NCBI RefSeq assembly: GCF_947487915.1
Contig: NZ_CANKYH010000009.1
Coordinates: forward strand, 124,001 to 188,000
Length of the DNA stretch: 64,000 nt
From: an uncultured Serinicoccus sp.
GTDB taxonomy: Bacteria; Actinomycetota; Actinomycetes; Actinomycetales; Dermatophilaceae
Direction of reading: 5' to 3'
A program made the position numbers and the translations under genes. The notes below the pieces were generated by a model that did not search any database, was not told where the DNA came from, and saw only the letters and a list, made by a program, of their open reading frames with translations. Shown here piece by piece: positions 38,968-49,191 of this stretch. Every line of letters starts with the position of its first letter. The stretch's first letter is position 1.

Positions 38968-39954
38968 CTAGACGAGGCCGAGCTGGGTGACCGCAGCCTT
39001 CTCCTCGGACAGCTCGGCCACCGTGGCGTCGATGCGGCCCCGGGAGAACTCGTCGATGTCCAGGCCCTGGACGATTTCGTAGGACCCGTCGCGGGTCGTC
39101 ACGGGGAAGGAGCTGATGAGACCCTCCTCGACGCCGTACGAGCCGTCGGAGCGCACGGCCATCGACACCCAGTCGCCCTCCGGCGAGCCGCGCAGCCAGT
39201 CCCGGGCGTGGTCGATGGTGGCCGACGCCGCGGAGGCGGCCGAGGAGGAGCCGCGGGCCTCGATGATGGCCGCGCCACGCTTGGCGACGGTGGGGATGAA
39301 GGTGTCCTCGATCCACTGCTGGTCGCCCACGGCCTCGGCGGCGTTGCGGCCGCCGACCTGGGCGTGGAAGAGATCGGGGTACTGGGTGGCGCTGTGGTTG
39401 CCCCAGATCGTCATGTGCGAGACGTCGGTGACGGGGGCGCCGACCTTGGCCGCGAGCTGGGCGATCGCCCGGTTGTGGTCCAGCCGGGTCAGGGCGGAGA
39501 AGCGCTCGGTCGGGATGTCGGGGGCGTTGCTCATCGCGATGAGGGCGTTGGTGTTGGCCGGGTTGCCGGTGACCGTGATCCGCACGTCGTCGGCGGCGTG
39601 GCTGTTGAGGGCCTTGCCCTGGGCGGTGAAGATGGCGCCGTTGGCCTCGAGCAGGTCGCCGCGCTCCATCCCCTTGGTGCGAGGGCGGGCGCCGACGAGC
39701 AGCGCCACGTTGACGCCGTCGAAGACGACGTCGGCGTCGTCACCGGTCTGGACGTCGGTGAGCAGCGGGAAGGCGCAGTCGTCCAGCTCCATGACGACGC
39801 CCTCCAGGGCACCCAGCGCCGGGGTGATCTCGAGCAGCCGCAGCTCGACGGGGGTGTCCGGGCCCAGCAGCTCGCCGGAGGCGATGCGGAAGAGCAGGCT
39901 GTAGCCGATCTGACCGGCAGCTCCGGTGACGGCGACCTTGACGGGAGTGTTCAC
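38968..39954 (-). CDS. mdh: Malate dehydrogenase
   Basis: A 328-residue NAD-dependent enzyme of the TCA cycle interconverting malate and oxaloacetate. Seen: [25 protein letters not shown] (NAD-binding), [24 protein letters not shown] with the substrate-binding arginines, [13 protein letters not shown], and [13 protein letters not shown] with the catalytic His. The type matches the cytosolic-like malate dehydrogenases of actinobacteria. The GTG at 39954 has GAAGGAAGG upstream. It is convergent with folD-DUF3017. Confidence 0.96.
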   Translation of the reverse strand: MNTPVKVAVTGAAGQIGYSLLFRIASGELLGPDTPVELRLLEITPALGALEGVVMELDDCAFPLLTDVQTGDDADVVFDGVNVALLVGARPRTKGMERGDLLEANGAIFTAQGKALNSHAADDVRITVTGNPANTNALIAMSNAPDIPTERFSALTRLDHNRAIAQLAAKVGAPVTDVSHMTIWGNHSATQYPDLFHAQVGGRNAAEAVGDQQWIEDTFIPTVAKRGAAIIEARGSSSAASAASATIDHARDWLRGSPEGDWVSMAVRSDGSYGVEEGLISSFPVTTRDGSYEIVQGLDIDEFSRGRIDATVAELSEEKAAVTQLGLV

Positions 39955-40105
39955 GAGCGGGGACCTTCCTTCGGGTGCAGATGGACTGGCGCCGTGCACG
40001 CACGGTGCCGGGCAGCGCCGAGCCGCCGAACGGCTGATGCGAGCGACGCTAGCACCCTGCGCGCAGGCCACCGCGTCCGAGTGGCCGGGCGCAGCGGTCG
40101 TGGGC

Positions 40106-40111
40106 TACGGT
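40106..40111 (+). promoter_or_regulatory. Likely -10 box TACGGT of the LysM gene
   Basis: TACGGT lies 66 bases before the ATG at 40178, predicting a leader of about 60 bases that includes a GGAACGGAG ribosome site. Confidence 0.4.
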
Positions 40112-40177
40112 GCGCGGGCACGACGGCCGTCGCGTGCGGGGCGCCCTCCCCGCCCGGCCGCAGGAACGGAGTGGACC

Positions 40178-40528
40178 ATGGGACTCATCGACCGGATCAG
40201 AGGGGCGTTGCGCGGCCGGCGCCCCGGCGCGTCCGGCGCCGTCGCAGGCCGTGAGGCCGAGCCCGAGCGCCAGCACCCGGCGGCCACCCCCGACGACGCC
40301 GCCCCGGCGGCCACCCACCGGCACGCCGCACCCGCGGCCGAGCCGGACGGGGCGGCGCACTCCGCCGGACGTCATCCCACGGCCACGGTGCAGCCCGGCG
40401 ACACCTTGGCCGACCTCGCGGCCCGGCACGGCGTCGACGAGGACGGCATCGTCCGCCTCAACGGCATCCCGGACCCGGAGCTGATCTTCGCGGGCCAGGT
40501 CTTCCGACTGCCCCGCGACGCGGGCTGA
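40178..40528 (+). CDS. Small LysM-domain protein
   Basis: A 116-residue protein: an Arg-rich N-terminus (MGLIDRIRGALRGRR), an Ala/Pro-rich linker (about residues 18-66) and a C-terminal LysM domain (TATVQPGDTLADLAARHGVDEDGIVRLNGIPDPELIFAGQVFRLP). LysM usually binds peptidoglycan GlcNAc, but no signal peptide or membrane helix is seen, so its location is unclear. I do not recognise a named family. It is convergent with the 2H phosphoesterase gene, 18 bases away. Confidence 0.8.
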   Translation: MGLIDRIRGALRGRRPGASGAVAGREAEPERQHPAATPDDAAPAATHRHAAPAAEPDGAAHSAGRHPTATVQPGDTLADLAARHGVDEDGIVRLNGIPDPELIFAGQVFRLPRDAG

Positions 40529-40546
40529 CCGAGGACCCGGGCGGGG

Positions 40547-41098
40547 TCACCCGCCGGTCAGCGGATGGTCGGTGCGCGTGCGCCACATCCCGTCCCCGTC
40601 GTGGGCGTAGAGCCGGACGACGTCCGCGGTGAAGGTGCAGCTGAACGCCGCGAGGTCGTTGAACGCACGGTCCATGGCGGGGCCAGGAAGGTCGTGCGCC
40701 AGCGTGACGTGCGGGTGGTAGGGGAAGTCGACCCGGCGCTGCACCGGCCCCGACCTCACCTCCTGCTCGAGCAGCTCGCAGGAGGCGACCCCCTTGGCCA
40801 CCTGGACGAAGACGACGTCGGACACGGGGCGGAACGTCCCGGTGCCGCGTAGCAGGACCTCGAAGGCCGCGTGCGAGTCGGCCACCCGGCTCAGGTGCGC
40901 GTCGAGGTCGTCGGCCACGCCCGGCGCGACCTCGGTCGGCGGCAGCAGGGTGATGTGGGTGGGGATCCGCGCCGCCCGCTCCTCGCCGTAGCCGATCCGC
41001 AGGCGCTGGAGGTGGTCTCCCCACGGCTCCGGGACAGGGATGGCCACGCCGACCACGGCCGGGTCGACCACGGGGTCGGACGAGGTGCCGATGGTCAT
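40547..41098 (-). CDS. 2H phosphoesterase (2'-5' RNA ligase family)
   Basis: A 183-residue protein with two HxT motifs, THITLLPP near residue 46 and HPHVTLAHD near residue 127, which form the active site of 2H phosphoesterases. Such enzymes open cyclic phosphates or seal 2'-5' RNA bonds; the physiological substrate is not known. TAGGGT on the minus strand at 41105-41110 leaves 6 bases to the ATG at 41098, indicating a leaderless transcript. Confidence 0.85.
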   Translation of the reverse strand: MTIGTSSDPVVDPAVVGVAIPVPEPWGDHLQRLRIGYGEERAARIPTHITLLPPTEVAPGVADDLDAHLSRVADSHAAFEVLLRGTGTFRPVSDVVFVQVAKGVASCELLEQEVRSGPVQRRVDFPYHPHVTLAHDLPGPAMDRAFNDLAAFSCTFTADVVRLYAHDGDGMWRTRTDHPLTGG

Positions 41099-41104
41099 CG
41101 GCCC

Positions 41105-41110
41105 ACCCTA
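41105..41110 (-). promoter_or_regulatory. -10 box TAGGGT of leaderless 2H phosphoesterase gene
   Basis: TAGGGT on the minus strand ends 6 bases before the ATG at 41098. Confidence 0.6.
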
Positions 41111-41142
41111 CTCGGCACCGCCCGTCCCCCCTCGTGAGGCGT

Positions 41143-42444
41143 TCAGGCCACCGAGAAGGCGGCCTTGTGCACGACCCGCGAGTAGTGCCCGACCAGCTGG
41201 TCCACCAGCGCCGGCCACGACCGCTCCTCCACCCGCCGGCGCCCTGCCGCGCCCAGCCGCCGGCGCAGCTCCTGCTCCTGCGCTCCGGCGCCGACCAGCG
41301 GCAGGACCGCCTCCCGCAGCGCACCCCGCACGTCGGGGTCGAACAGCGCACCGGTCACCCCGGGCTCGATGAGGTCTACGGGGCCGCCCCTGGCCGGTGC
41401 GACGACCGGCAGCCCGGCGGCCGACGCCTCCTGCAACGTCTGGCCGAAGGTCTCGCGGGTTCCCGTGTGCACGAAGACGTCGAAGGCGGCGTAGGCGCGC
41501 GCCAGGTCGGCCCCCTCGCGACGGCCCAGGAAGACCGCCTCGGGCAGCTGGGCCTGCAGGACCTCCCGGCTGGGTCCCTCACCCACGAGGACGAGCCGGG
41601 TGCCCGGGAGCGAGGCGAGCTCGGTCAGCCGGTGCAGCTCCTTCTCCGGGGCGAGCCGTCCGACATACCCCAGGACGGTCTCCCCGCGCGGTGCCAGCGT
41701 GGCGTGCAGCGCGTCCGCGGCGGGGTCGTGGCGGTGGTCGGGGTGGAACAGGTCGCTGTCGACGCCGCGGCCCCAGAGCGCGACCCGGGGGACGTGGTGG
41801 GCGGCGAGGTCGGTCAGGGCGGAGGTGGAGGGGGCCAGGGTGAGGTCGGCCTGCTCGTGGATGCGCCGGATCCAGCGCCAGGTGGCCCGCGCGGTCAGGT
41901 CGCCCGCGGGGCCGGCGTGCTGGCGGATGTAGGAGGGCATGTCGGTCTGGTAGATCGCCACCGACGGGATCCCCAGCGCACGCGCGGCGACGAGGCCGCG
42001 GACGCCGAGCACGAAGGGCGAGGCGACGTGGACCACGTCGGGCCGGAAGCGGTGCAGGACGGTCTCGAGCTCGTAGGAGGGCAGGCCGACCCGGAACTTG
42101 CGCACGGGCAGGCTGGTGACGGTGTGGACCGGGAAGCCGGCGTAGTGCTCCGGGGTCATGACCGGGCTCCAGGGGCTGGTGCCGGGGGCGATGACCAGCG
42201 CCTCGTGCCCCTGCTCGCGCAGGCACTCCAGCACCTTGCAGACGCTCGTGGTGACGCCGTTGAGGGCGGGGAGGAAGGACTCGGTGACGATGGCGACGCG
42301 CACGTGGTCCATCCTCGGCGCGTCGGGTATGTCGTCGGCGGACCCTGGGGGTGTGTCGGGTGGCCGGCGGGTGACCAGATGGTGCCCGATGCCGTCGCGC
42401 AGGGCGCGTCGGGGAGAGCGCAGGGTGCCCGGGCGCGTCGTCAC
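41143..42444 (-). CDS. GT4-family glycosyltransferase (mannosyltransferase-like)
   Basis: A 433-residue GT-B fold enzyme. The acceptor half contains [24 protein letters not shown] and [22 protein letters not shown]; the donor half has [15 protein letters not shown] and the ESGxE-like region [34 protein letters not shown] with the catalytic Glu. It resembles mycobacterial MgtA/PimB-type alpha-mannosyltransferases that use GDP-mannose, which fits its position directly after a GDP-mannose synthase gene (GTGA overlap). Start GTG 42444; an internal ATG at MDHVRVAIV, 44 residues in, would also give a full domain. Confidence 0.85.
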   Translation of the reverse strand: MTTRPGTLRSPRRALRDGIGHHLVTRRPPDTPPGSADDIPDAPRMDHVRVAIVTESFLPALNGVTTSVCKVLECLREQGHEALVIAPGTSPWSPVMTPEHYAGFPVHTVTSLPVRKFRVGLPSYELETVLHRFRPDVVHVASPFVLGVRGLVAARALGIPSVAIYQTDMPSYIRQHAGPAGDLTARATWRWIRRIHEQADLTLAPSTSALTDLAAHHVPRVALWGRGVDSDLFHPDHRHDPAADALHATLAPRGETVLGYVGRLAPEKELHRLTELASLPGTRLVLVGEGPSREVLQAQLPEAVFLGRREGADLARAYAAFDVFVHTGTRETFGQTLQEASAAGLPVVAPARGGPVDLIEPGVTGALFDPDVRGALREAVLPLVGAGAQEQELRRRLGAAGRRRVEERSWPALVDQLVGHYSRVVHKAAFSVA

Positions 42445-43565
42445 GTCAGGTCCTCCCGCCCGAGCTGCTGCAGGGTGGCCACCAGCGCGCGGACGTCCTG
42501 GCAGCGCTCGCGGGTGGTGACGAGCACGGCGTCGGGGGTGTCGACGACGACGACCCCCTCCACGCCCAGGGTCACCACGGTCCGTCCTCCGCGGGCGGCG
42601 ACCAGCCCGGTGGAGTCCTGCGCGAGGACGTCATCGGGGCTGCCCAGCACCCGCACGCCGGGGTGACGAGGGTGCTCCTGCAGCAGCGTGGCGAGGGAGG
42701 CGAAGTCGCCGACGTCGTCCCAGCCCAGGTCGGCGGGGACGACCTCCACCATCCCGGCACGAGCTGCCGGCTCGGCGACGGCCCGGTCGATGGCCACCGC
42801 CGGCAGCGAGCTCCATACCTCGTCGAGCCGTCCTGGGTCCCGGGCGAGCAGCCTCAGGAGGTGCACCATCTCCGGGTGCTGGACGGCCAGGAGGTCCAGG
42901 AGGACACCGGCCCGCACGACGAAGATGCCGGCGTTCCACAGGTGCCGTCCGTCCTCGAGGTAGTGCTCGGCGACGCCGCGGTCCGGCTTCTCCACGAAGG
43001 AGACGACCCGGTGGACGTCCGGGGCGGCGGGGTAGGTCCGTCGCTCACCCACCTCGACGTAGCCGAACCCGGTGGCGGGGTAGCGGGGCTGGATGCCCAG
43101 GGTGACCAGGGACCCGGACCGGGCGGCGACCACCGCCTGGCGCACGCAGTCCGCGAAGGCCTCCTCGTCGTCGATGACGTGGTCCGCCGCGAACGAGCCG
43201 AGCACCGCGTCCGGGTCGCTGCGCTCGAGCACCGCCGCGGCCCACCCGATCGCCGGCATCGAGTCCCGCGGCGAGGGCTCGAGCAGCAGACGGTCCCCGG
43301 GCAGCCCATCCAGCTGCTGCCGCACGGCCGCCGCGTGGGCCTGACCGGTGACGACGAGCACCCGTCCGCCGACCAGGCGACCGACCCGGTCGACCGTCTC
43401 CTGGAGCATCGAGCGGCCCGAACCGGTGAGGTCCTGGAGGAACTTCGGGGCGGCGCTGCGCGACAGCGGCCAGAGCCGGGTGCCCGAGCCCCCGGCCGGG
43501 ACGACGGCCGTGAGGTCGGCGACGGCGTCGTCCGCGGTGCCGGCGGCGCGGCGAGAGGTGCTCAC
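42441..43565 (-). CDS. manC: Mannose-1-phosphate guanylyltransferase
   Basis: A 374-residue nucleotidyltransferase that makes GDP-mannose from mannose-1-phosphate and GTP. Visible: [29 protein letters not shown], the pyrophosphorylase signature with the nucleotide-binding Arg and Lys, [17 protein letters not shown] and [15 protein letters not shown]. The C-terminal isomerase domain of bifunctional ManC proteins is absent, as is usual in actinobacteria. It is followed by the glycosyltransferase gene in a GTGA overlap and shares an unusual overlapping divergent promoter with pyrD. The GTG at 43565 is set by that promoter. Confidence 0.9.
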   Translation of the reverse strand: MSTSRRAAGTADDAVADLTAVVPAGGSGTRLWPLSRSAAPKFLQDLTGSGRSMLQETVDRVGRLVGGRVLVVTGQAHAAAVRQQLDGLPGDRLLLEPSPRDSMPAIGWAAAVLERSDPDAVLGSFAADHVIDDEEAFADCVRQAVVAARSGSLVTLGIQPRYPATGFGYVEVGERRTYPAAPDVHRVVSFVEKPDRGVAEHYLEDGRHLWNAGIFVVRAGVLLDLLAVQHPEMVHLLRLLARDPGRLDEVWSSLPAVAIDRAVAEPAARAGMVEVVPADLGWDDVGDFASLATLLQEHPRHPGVRVLGSPDDVLAQDSTGLVAARGGRTVVTLGVEGVVVVDTPDAVLVTTRERCQDVRALVATLQQLGREDLT

Positions 43566-43572
43566 CCCTGCC

Positions 43573-43582
43573 AGTCTAGGGT
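43573..43582. promoter_or_regulatory. Overlapping divergent -10 boxes of manC and pyrD
   Basis: AGTCTAGGGT contains TAGACT on the minus strand (43573-43578), 7 bases from the manC GTG, and TAGGGT on the plus strand (43577-43582), 7 bases from the pyrD ATG. The two boxes share the dinucleotide TA, so polymerase should be unable to occupy both at once. Confidence 0.7.
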
Positions 43583-43589
43583 TGCTCCC

Positions 43590-44690
43590 ATGCCAGCGTC
43601 CCTGCCGTCCGCCGGTGCCCCGCGCCGGGTCCTCGGTGCGGCCCAGCGCCTCGGCTACCGGGGGGTGCTGCGGCCGGTGGCGTGGCGGCTGGAGGCCGAG
43701 CGGGCCCACCACCTCACCGTCCGCGGCGTGGACGCGCTGGGCCGGAGCCCGCTCACCCGGGGGCTGCTCGCCGCGGGCGGCGCAACGGTCCCCCGAGGTC
43801 CGGGGGTGGAGGTGCTGGGGCTGCGCTTCGCCCACCGGGTCGGTCTGGCCGCCGGGATGGACAAGGACGGCCGTGCCGTGCCGGGCTGGGGGGCCCTCGG
43901 GTTCGGGCACGTCGAGCTGGGCACCGTCACCGCCCGGCCGCAACCGGGCAACCCCCGTCCACGCCTGGTGCGGCTGCCGGCCAGCCGAGCCGTCATCAAC
44001 CGGATGGGGTTCAACAACGAGGGGGTCGAGGCGCTCGCCGCCCGCCTCCGTGCCGCGCGGGAGGCCGGGTCCGTACGGCTGCCCGTCGGGGTGAGCATCG
44101 GCAAGAGCAAGGTCACGCCGGTGGAGGAGGCGGTGGAGGACTACCTCGCCTCGGTGCGGGCGCTCACCGGGCTCGCCGACTACCTCGCGGTCAACGTGTC
44201 CTCGCCCAACACCCCGGGCCTGCGCTCGCTGCAGGACGCGGGCCCGCTCGCGGAATTGCTGACCGCGGTGGTGCGGGCGGCCGACGTGCCGGTGCTCGTC
44301 AAGGTGGCGCCCGACCTCACGGCGCCGGCGCTGGAGCAGGCGGTCGGCGTGGCCGTGGACGCCGGTGCGCGGGGGTTCATCGCCACCAACACGACCCTCT
44401 CCCGGGAGGGGGTCGCACACGTCGACGCGGCCCGCGCGGCGGCCGAGAGCGGCGGGCTGTCCGGGGCGCCGCTGACGCTGCGGGCGAGGGAGGTCGTCGG
44501 CCGGGTGCGCCGGTTGACCGACCTGCCGGTCATCGGCGTGGGCGGCGTCCTGACCGGCGCGGACGCCGCCGCGCTGGTCGACGCGGGTGCCGACCTCGTC
44601 CAGCTCTACACCGGCCTCGTGTATGCCGGGCCCGCCCTCGTCGCCGACGCCGTGGCCGCGACGAGCCCGGACGGCGCCCGGTGGGGGTGA
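43590..44690 (+). CDS. pyrD: Dihydroorotate dehydrogenase, class 2
   Basis: A 366-residue flavoenzyme that oxidises dihydroorotate to orotate and passes electrons to the quinone pool; the N-terminal extension (about residues 20-60) associates with the membrane. Seen: [45 protein letters not shown], and [14 protein letters not shown] with the catalytic Ser that defines class 2. The ATG at 43590 is leaderless. Its last codons form the first copy of a 32-bp tandem repeat. Confidence 0.95.
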   Translation: MPASLPSAGAPRRVLGAAQRLGYRGVLRPVAWRLEAERAHHLTVRGVDALGRSPLTRGLLAAGGATVPRGPGVEVLGLRFAHRVGLAAGMDKDGRAVPGWGALGFGHVELGTVTARPQPGNPRPRLVRLPASRAVINRMGFNNEGVEALAARLRAAREAGSVRLPVGVSIGKSKVTPVEEAVEDYLASVRALTGLADYLAVNVSSPNTPGLRSLQDAGPLAELLTAVVRAADVPVLVKVAPDLTAPALEQAVGVAVDAGARGFIATNTTLSREGVAHVDAARAAAESGGLSGAPLTLRAREVVGRVRRLTDLPVIGVGGVLTGADAAALVDAGADLVQLYTGLVYAGPALVADAVAATSPDGARWG

Positions 44691-44752
44691 GGGGAACCAT
44701 TCACGGCGTCCGGTGGGGGTGAGGGGAACCATTCACGGCGCCCGGTGGGGGT
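44671..44752. repeat. 32-bp tandem repeat, 2.5 copies, at the end of pyrD
   Basis: Two full units (44671-44702, 44703-44734) differing at one base are followed by an 18-base partial third (44735-44752). Each full unit contains GTGAGGGGAACCATTCAC, an imperfect palindrome. The first unit covers the pyrD stop codon; the array ends about 25 bases upstream of the presumed -10 box (TATGCT, 44777) of the amidohydrolase gene. Confidence 0.85.
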
Positions 44753-44776
44753 CCTGGATGGCGGGGGAGCCGCGCG

Positions 44777-44782
44777 TATGCT
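44777..44782 (+). promoter_or_regulatory. Likely -10 box TATGCT of the amidohydrolase gene
   Basis: TATGCT lies 35 bases before the TTG start, leaving room for the GGAGAG ribosome site. The 32-bp repeat lies just upstream and could bind its regulator. Confidence 0.45.
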
Positions 44783-44817
44783 CGAGGCTGACCCCCAGCC
44801 CCGTCCGGAGAGAGCCG

Positions 44818-46092
44818 TTGACCACCGACGCCCGCACCCAGCGCGAGACCGCCGCCCCCGACCCCGGCTCGGGGGAGCGTGGCGGCCCCCGCCCCCTCGC
44901 CGAGGTGATGCGACGGATCGAGGCCGTCGTCGAGGGCCGGTCTGAGGAGCTGCTGGCCTGGCGGCGCCAGATCCACCAGCAGCCGGAGGTGTGCTGGACC
45001 GAGCACCGGACCACCGAGCTCGTCGCGGGCGTGCTGTCGCAGGCGGGTGCGCAGGTCCGCACCCTGCCGGGCACCGGCGCCCTGGTCGACATCGGGCACC
45101 CCGAGCCGCGCACCCGCATCGCCCTGCGCGCGGACCTCGACGCCCTGCCCATCGACGAGGTGACCGGTCTGCCCTTCGCCTCGTCCACCGCCGGCGTCTG
45201 CCACGCGTGCGGTCACGACGTGCACACGGTCGGGCTCGTCGGGGCGGGGTTGGCCCTGCACGAGCTGTCCGAGGAGCTGGTGGCGCGGCAGGCGGCCGTC
45301 CGGCTGGTCTTCCAGCCGGCCGAGGAGACCCACCCCGGGGGCGCGCTCAAGGTCATGGAACAGGGCGGGCTCGAGGGCGTCGACCGGATGCTGGCGGTCC
45401 ACTGCGACCCCTCCGTCGACGTCGGGCGCATCGGGCTGCGCGTCGGGCCGATCACCGCGGCGTCGGACGAGGTCCGCGTCGTCATCACCGGTCGCGGCGG
45501 GCACACCTCCCGCCCCCACCTGACCCAGGACATCACCTACGCCCTGGCCAAGGTCGTCACCGAGGTGCCCGCGGCGCTGACCCGCCGGCTGGACCCGCGG
45601 GCGGCCGCGATCCTCGTCTGGGGCGTGGTGCGTGCGGGGGCCGCGGCCAACGTCATCCCGGCGCGTGGCGAGGCCCTCGGCACGCTGCGCATGCTCGACG
45701 CCGAGCTGTGGGACGTCGTCGAGCCCATCTTCACCGAGACCGTCCAGGCGGTGGTGGCGCCCTACGGCGTGACCGCGACCGTCGAGTACACCAAGGGCGT
45801 GCCCCCGGTGGACAACGAGAACGCCTCGGTGGTCGCGCTCTCCAAGGCCGGCATGATGCTGCTCGGGGCAGGGTCGGTGCAGGCCACCAAGCAGTCCATG
45901 GGGGGAGAGGACCTCGGGTGGTACCTCCAGCAGGTGCCCGGGGCGATGGCCCGGCTCGGGACCCGGGCACCCGGCGGTCCGACCTACGAGCTGCACCAGG
46001 GTGACCTCGTCGTCGACGAGCGTTCGGTGCTCGTGGGCGCCAAGCTGCTGGCCGGTGCGGTCTTCACCGCGCTGGGGGAGATGCACCCCTGA
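44818..46092 (+). CDS. M20 family amidohydrolase
   Basis: A 424-residue metal-dependent amidohydrolase of the M20D type (hippurate hydrolase, IAA-amino acid hydrolase and N-acyl amino acid deacylase relatives). Metal ligands are visible in VCHACGHDVHTVGLVGA and FQPAEETHPGGALKVMEQGGL; the dimerisation domain carries TGRGGHTSRPHLTQD and the end SMGGEDLGWYLQQVPGAMARLG. Its position before the nucleoside transporter is common in actinobacteria, so it may act on an imported compound. The TTG at 44818 is chosen for its GGAGAG ribosome site. Confidence 0.87.
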   Translation: MTTDARTQRETAAPDPGSGERGGPRPLAEVMRRIEAVVEGRSEELLAWRRQIHQQPEVCWTEHRTTELVAGVLSQAGAQVRTLPGTGALVDIGHPEPRTRIALRADLDALPIDEVTGLPFASSTAGVCHACGHDVHTVGLVGAGLALHELSEELVARQAAVRLVFQPAEETHPGGALKVMEQGGLEGVDRMLAVHCDPSVDVGRIGLRVGPITAASDEVRVVITGRGGHTSRPHLTQDITYALAKVVTEVPAALTRRLDPRAAAILVWGVVRAGAAANVIPARGEALGTLRMLDAELWDVVEPIFTETVQAVVAPYGVTATVEYTKGVPPVDNENASVVALSKAGMMLLGAGSVQATKQSMGGEDLGWYLQQVPGAMARLGTRAPGGPTYELHQGDLVVDERSVLVGAKLLAGAVFTALGEMHP

Positions 46093-46130
46093 CCGGTCCG
46101 GCCCGGTCCGGGGGACCCGGGCGGGGACGC

Positions 46131-46169
46131 GTGTGACGGGTGTGACGACCCAGGTCACGAGTTCGTCAC
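46131..46169. promoter_or_regulatory. Candidate operator region upstream of the BMP transporter
   Basis: Two direct GTGTGACG copies (46131-46138, 46140-46147) face GGTCAC (46153-46158) and CGTCAC (46164-46169). The half sites are arranged as two inverted pairs upstream of the promoter, as for an operator; no known regulator consensus fits exactly. Confidence 0.35.
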
Positions 46170-46220
46170 GTCTTGCCGCGCGCCCGTGAGGCGAGGCACC
46201 TACCGGTGAGTCACCAGGGT

Positions 46221-46226
46221 TACCAT
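46221..46226 (+). promoter_or_regulatory. -10 box TACCAT of the BMP transporter operon
   Basis: TACCAT predicts a start near 46233, giving a leader of about 30 bases with a strong AAAGGAG ribosome site 6 bases before the GTG. Confidence 0.5.
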
Positions 46227-46261
46227 CGACGCGTCATACCCACAGGACAAAGGAGTATCCC

Positions 46262-47431
46262 GTGCGTCGGGTCCTGAAGCTCGCCACCGCCGGTGCGGCG
46301 GCCACCCTCGTCCTTGCCGCGTGCGGTGAGGCCCCCTCCGAAGAAGAGACCACTGCCGGTGGCGGCGAGAACGCCGAGAGCAGTGAGGACGGCGAGGCCG
46401 CCGGCGGCGACGCCGGTGACTTCAAGGCCTGCATGGTCTCCGACTCCGGCGGGTTCGACGACCAGTCGTTCAACCAGTCCGGCAAGGAGGGCCTCGACGC
46501 CGCCGCGGAGGAGCTGGGTATCGAGCCGGTCGAGGTCGAGTCCCAGGCGGACACCGACTACGCCACCAACGTCTCCAACCTCGTCTCCCAGGGCTGCAAC
46601 ATCACCATCGGGGTCGGCTTCCTGCTCGAGGACGCCATCCAGGCGGCCGCCGAGGAGAACCCCGACACCAACTTCGCCCTCATCGACTCGGCCTTCAGCG
46701 ACGCGGACTTCAACCCGGTCGAGCTGGACAACGCCAAGCCGATCCTCTTCAACACCGCGGAGGCCAGCTACCTCGCCGGCTACCTCGCGGCGGGCATGTC
46801 CGAGTCCGGCACCGTCGCCACCTTCGGCGGGCTGCAGATCCCCTCGGTCTCGGTCTTCATGGACGGCTTCGCCGACGGCGTCGACAAGTTCAACGAGGAC
46901 AACGGCACGGACGTCAACCTGCTCGGGTGGGACAAGGAGGCCCAGGAGGGCGCCTTCTCCGGAGACTTCGAGAACCAGAGCCAGGGCCAGACGCTCACCG
47001 AGCAGTTCATCTCCCAGGGCGCGGACATCGTCATGCCGGTCGCCGGCCCGGTCGGCCTCGGCGCGGCGGCGGCGGCCTCGGAGGCCGACGGTGTGCACAT
47101 CATCTGGGTGGACTCCGACGGCTACCTCACCGCCTCCGAGTACTCCGACCTCATGCTCACCTCGGTCATGAAGGAGATCGGCGCGGCGGTCGAGACCACC
47201 GTCTCCGAGGCGGTCGACGGGGGCTTCACCAACGAGCCCTACGTCGGCACGCTGGAGAACGACGGGGTCGGACTGGCCGAGTACCACGACATGGCCGGCG
47301 ACGTCGAGGGCATGATGGTGACCGGGCCGGACGGCGCGGAGATGTCGCTCGACGAGGCGGTCGCGATGCTGGAGGAGATGGTCGTCTCCGGCGAGATCAC
47401 CGTCGAGTCGCCGAACAGCCCGCAGCAGTGA
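46262..47431 (+). CDS. BMP-family nucleoside-binding lipoprotein
   Basis: A 389-residue substrate-binding lipoprotein of an ABC importer. The signal peptide ends in the lipobox LVLAAC, followed by an acidic Gly/Glu/Ser-rich linker (about residues 22-52). The mature part has ACMVSDSGGFDDQSFNQSGKEGL, NTAEASYLAGYLAAGM and LLGWDKEAQEGAFSGDFENQSQGQTL, typical of the BMP/PnrA/BmpA family, whose characterised members bind purine nucleosides. The ATPase and two permeases follow. A hairpin after this gene may allow more lipoprotein than transporter to be made. Confidence 0.93.
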   Translation: MRRVLKLATAGAAATLVLAACGEAPSEEETTAGGGENAESSEDGEAAGGDAGDFKACMVSDSGGFDDQSFNQSGKEGLDAAAEELGIEPVEVESQADTDYATNVSNLVSQGCNITIGVGFLLEDAIQAAAEENPDTNFALIDSAFSDADFNPVELDNAKPILFNTAEASYLAGYLAAGMSESGTVATFGGLQIPSVSVFMDGFADGVDKFNEDNGTDVNLLGWDKEAQEGAFSGDFENQSQGQTLTEQFISQGADIVMPVAGPVGLGAAAAASEADGVHIIWVDSDGYLTASEYSDLMLTSVMKEIGAAVETTVSEAVDGGFTNEPYVGTLENDGVGLAEYHDMAGDVEGMMVTGPDGAEMSLDEAVAMLEEMVVSGEITVESPNSPQQ

Positions 47432-47481
47432 GCTGAGGGTCTGCCGGACCGGTTTGACCGACGCGCAGACCCCGCTCCGCC

Positions 47482-47512
47482 AGCGGCCCGGCCCACCTCG
47501 GGCCGGGCCGCT
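47482..47512. terminator. Hairpin between lipoprotein and ATPase genes
   Basis: A 13-bp perfect stem (AGCGGCCCGGCCC and complement) with a 5-base loop. Its place inside the transporter operon suggests partial termination or mRNA stabilisation that raises the binding protein over the rest. Confidence 0.65.
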
Positions 47513-47601
47513 ACGCTGTCCCTCCGCACCCCCCGGGCGCCCCCTGATCGCCGGGACCCGGACCGCACCACCCGTGAGGTATGTATGAAGCAGGTTCTGC
47601 G

Positions 47602-49187
<1,586 letters not shown>

Positions 49188-49191
<4 letters not shown>

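Noticed and set aside
46142-46158. CRP/GlxR-like site TGTGA...TCAC upstream of the BMP lipoprotein gene
   Set aside because: The spacing between TGTGA and TCAC is 9 bases instead of the 6 required for CRP-type sites.
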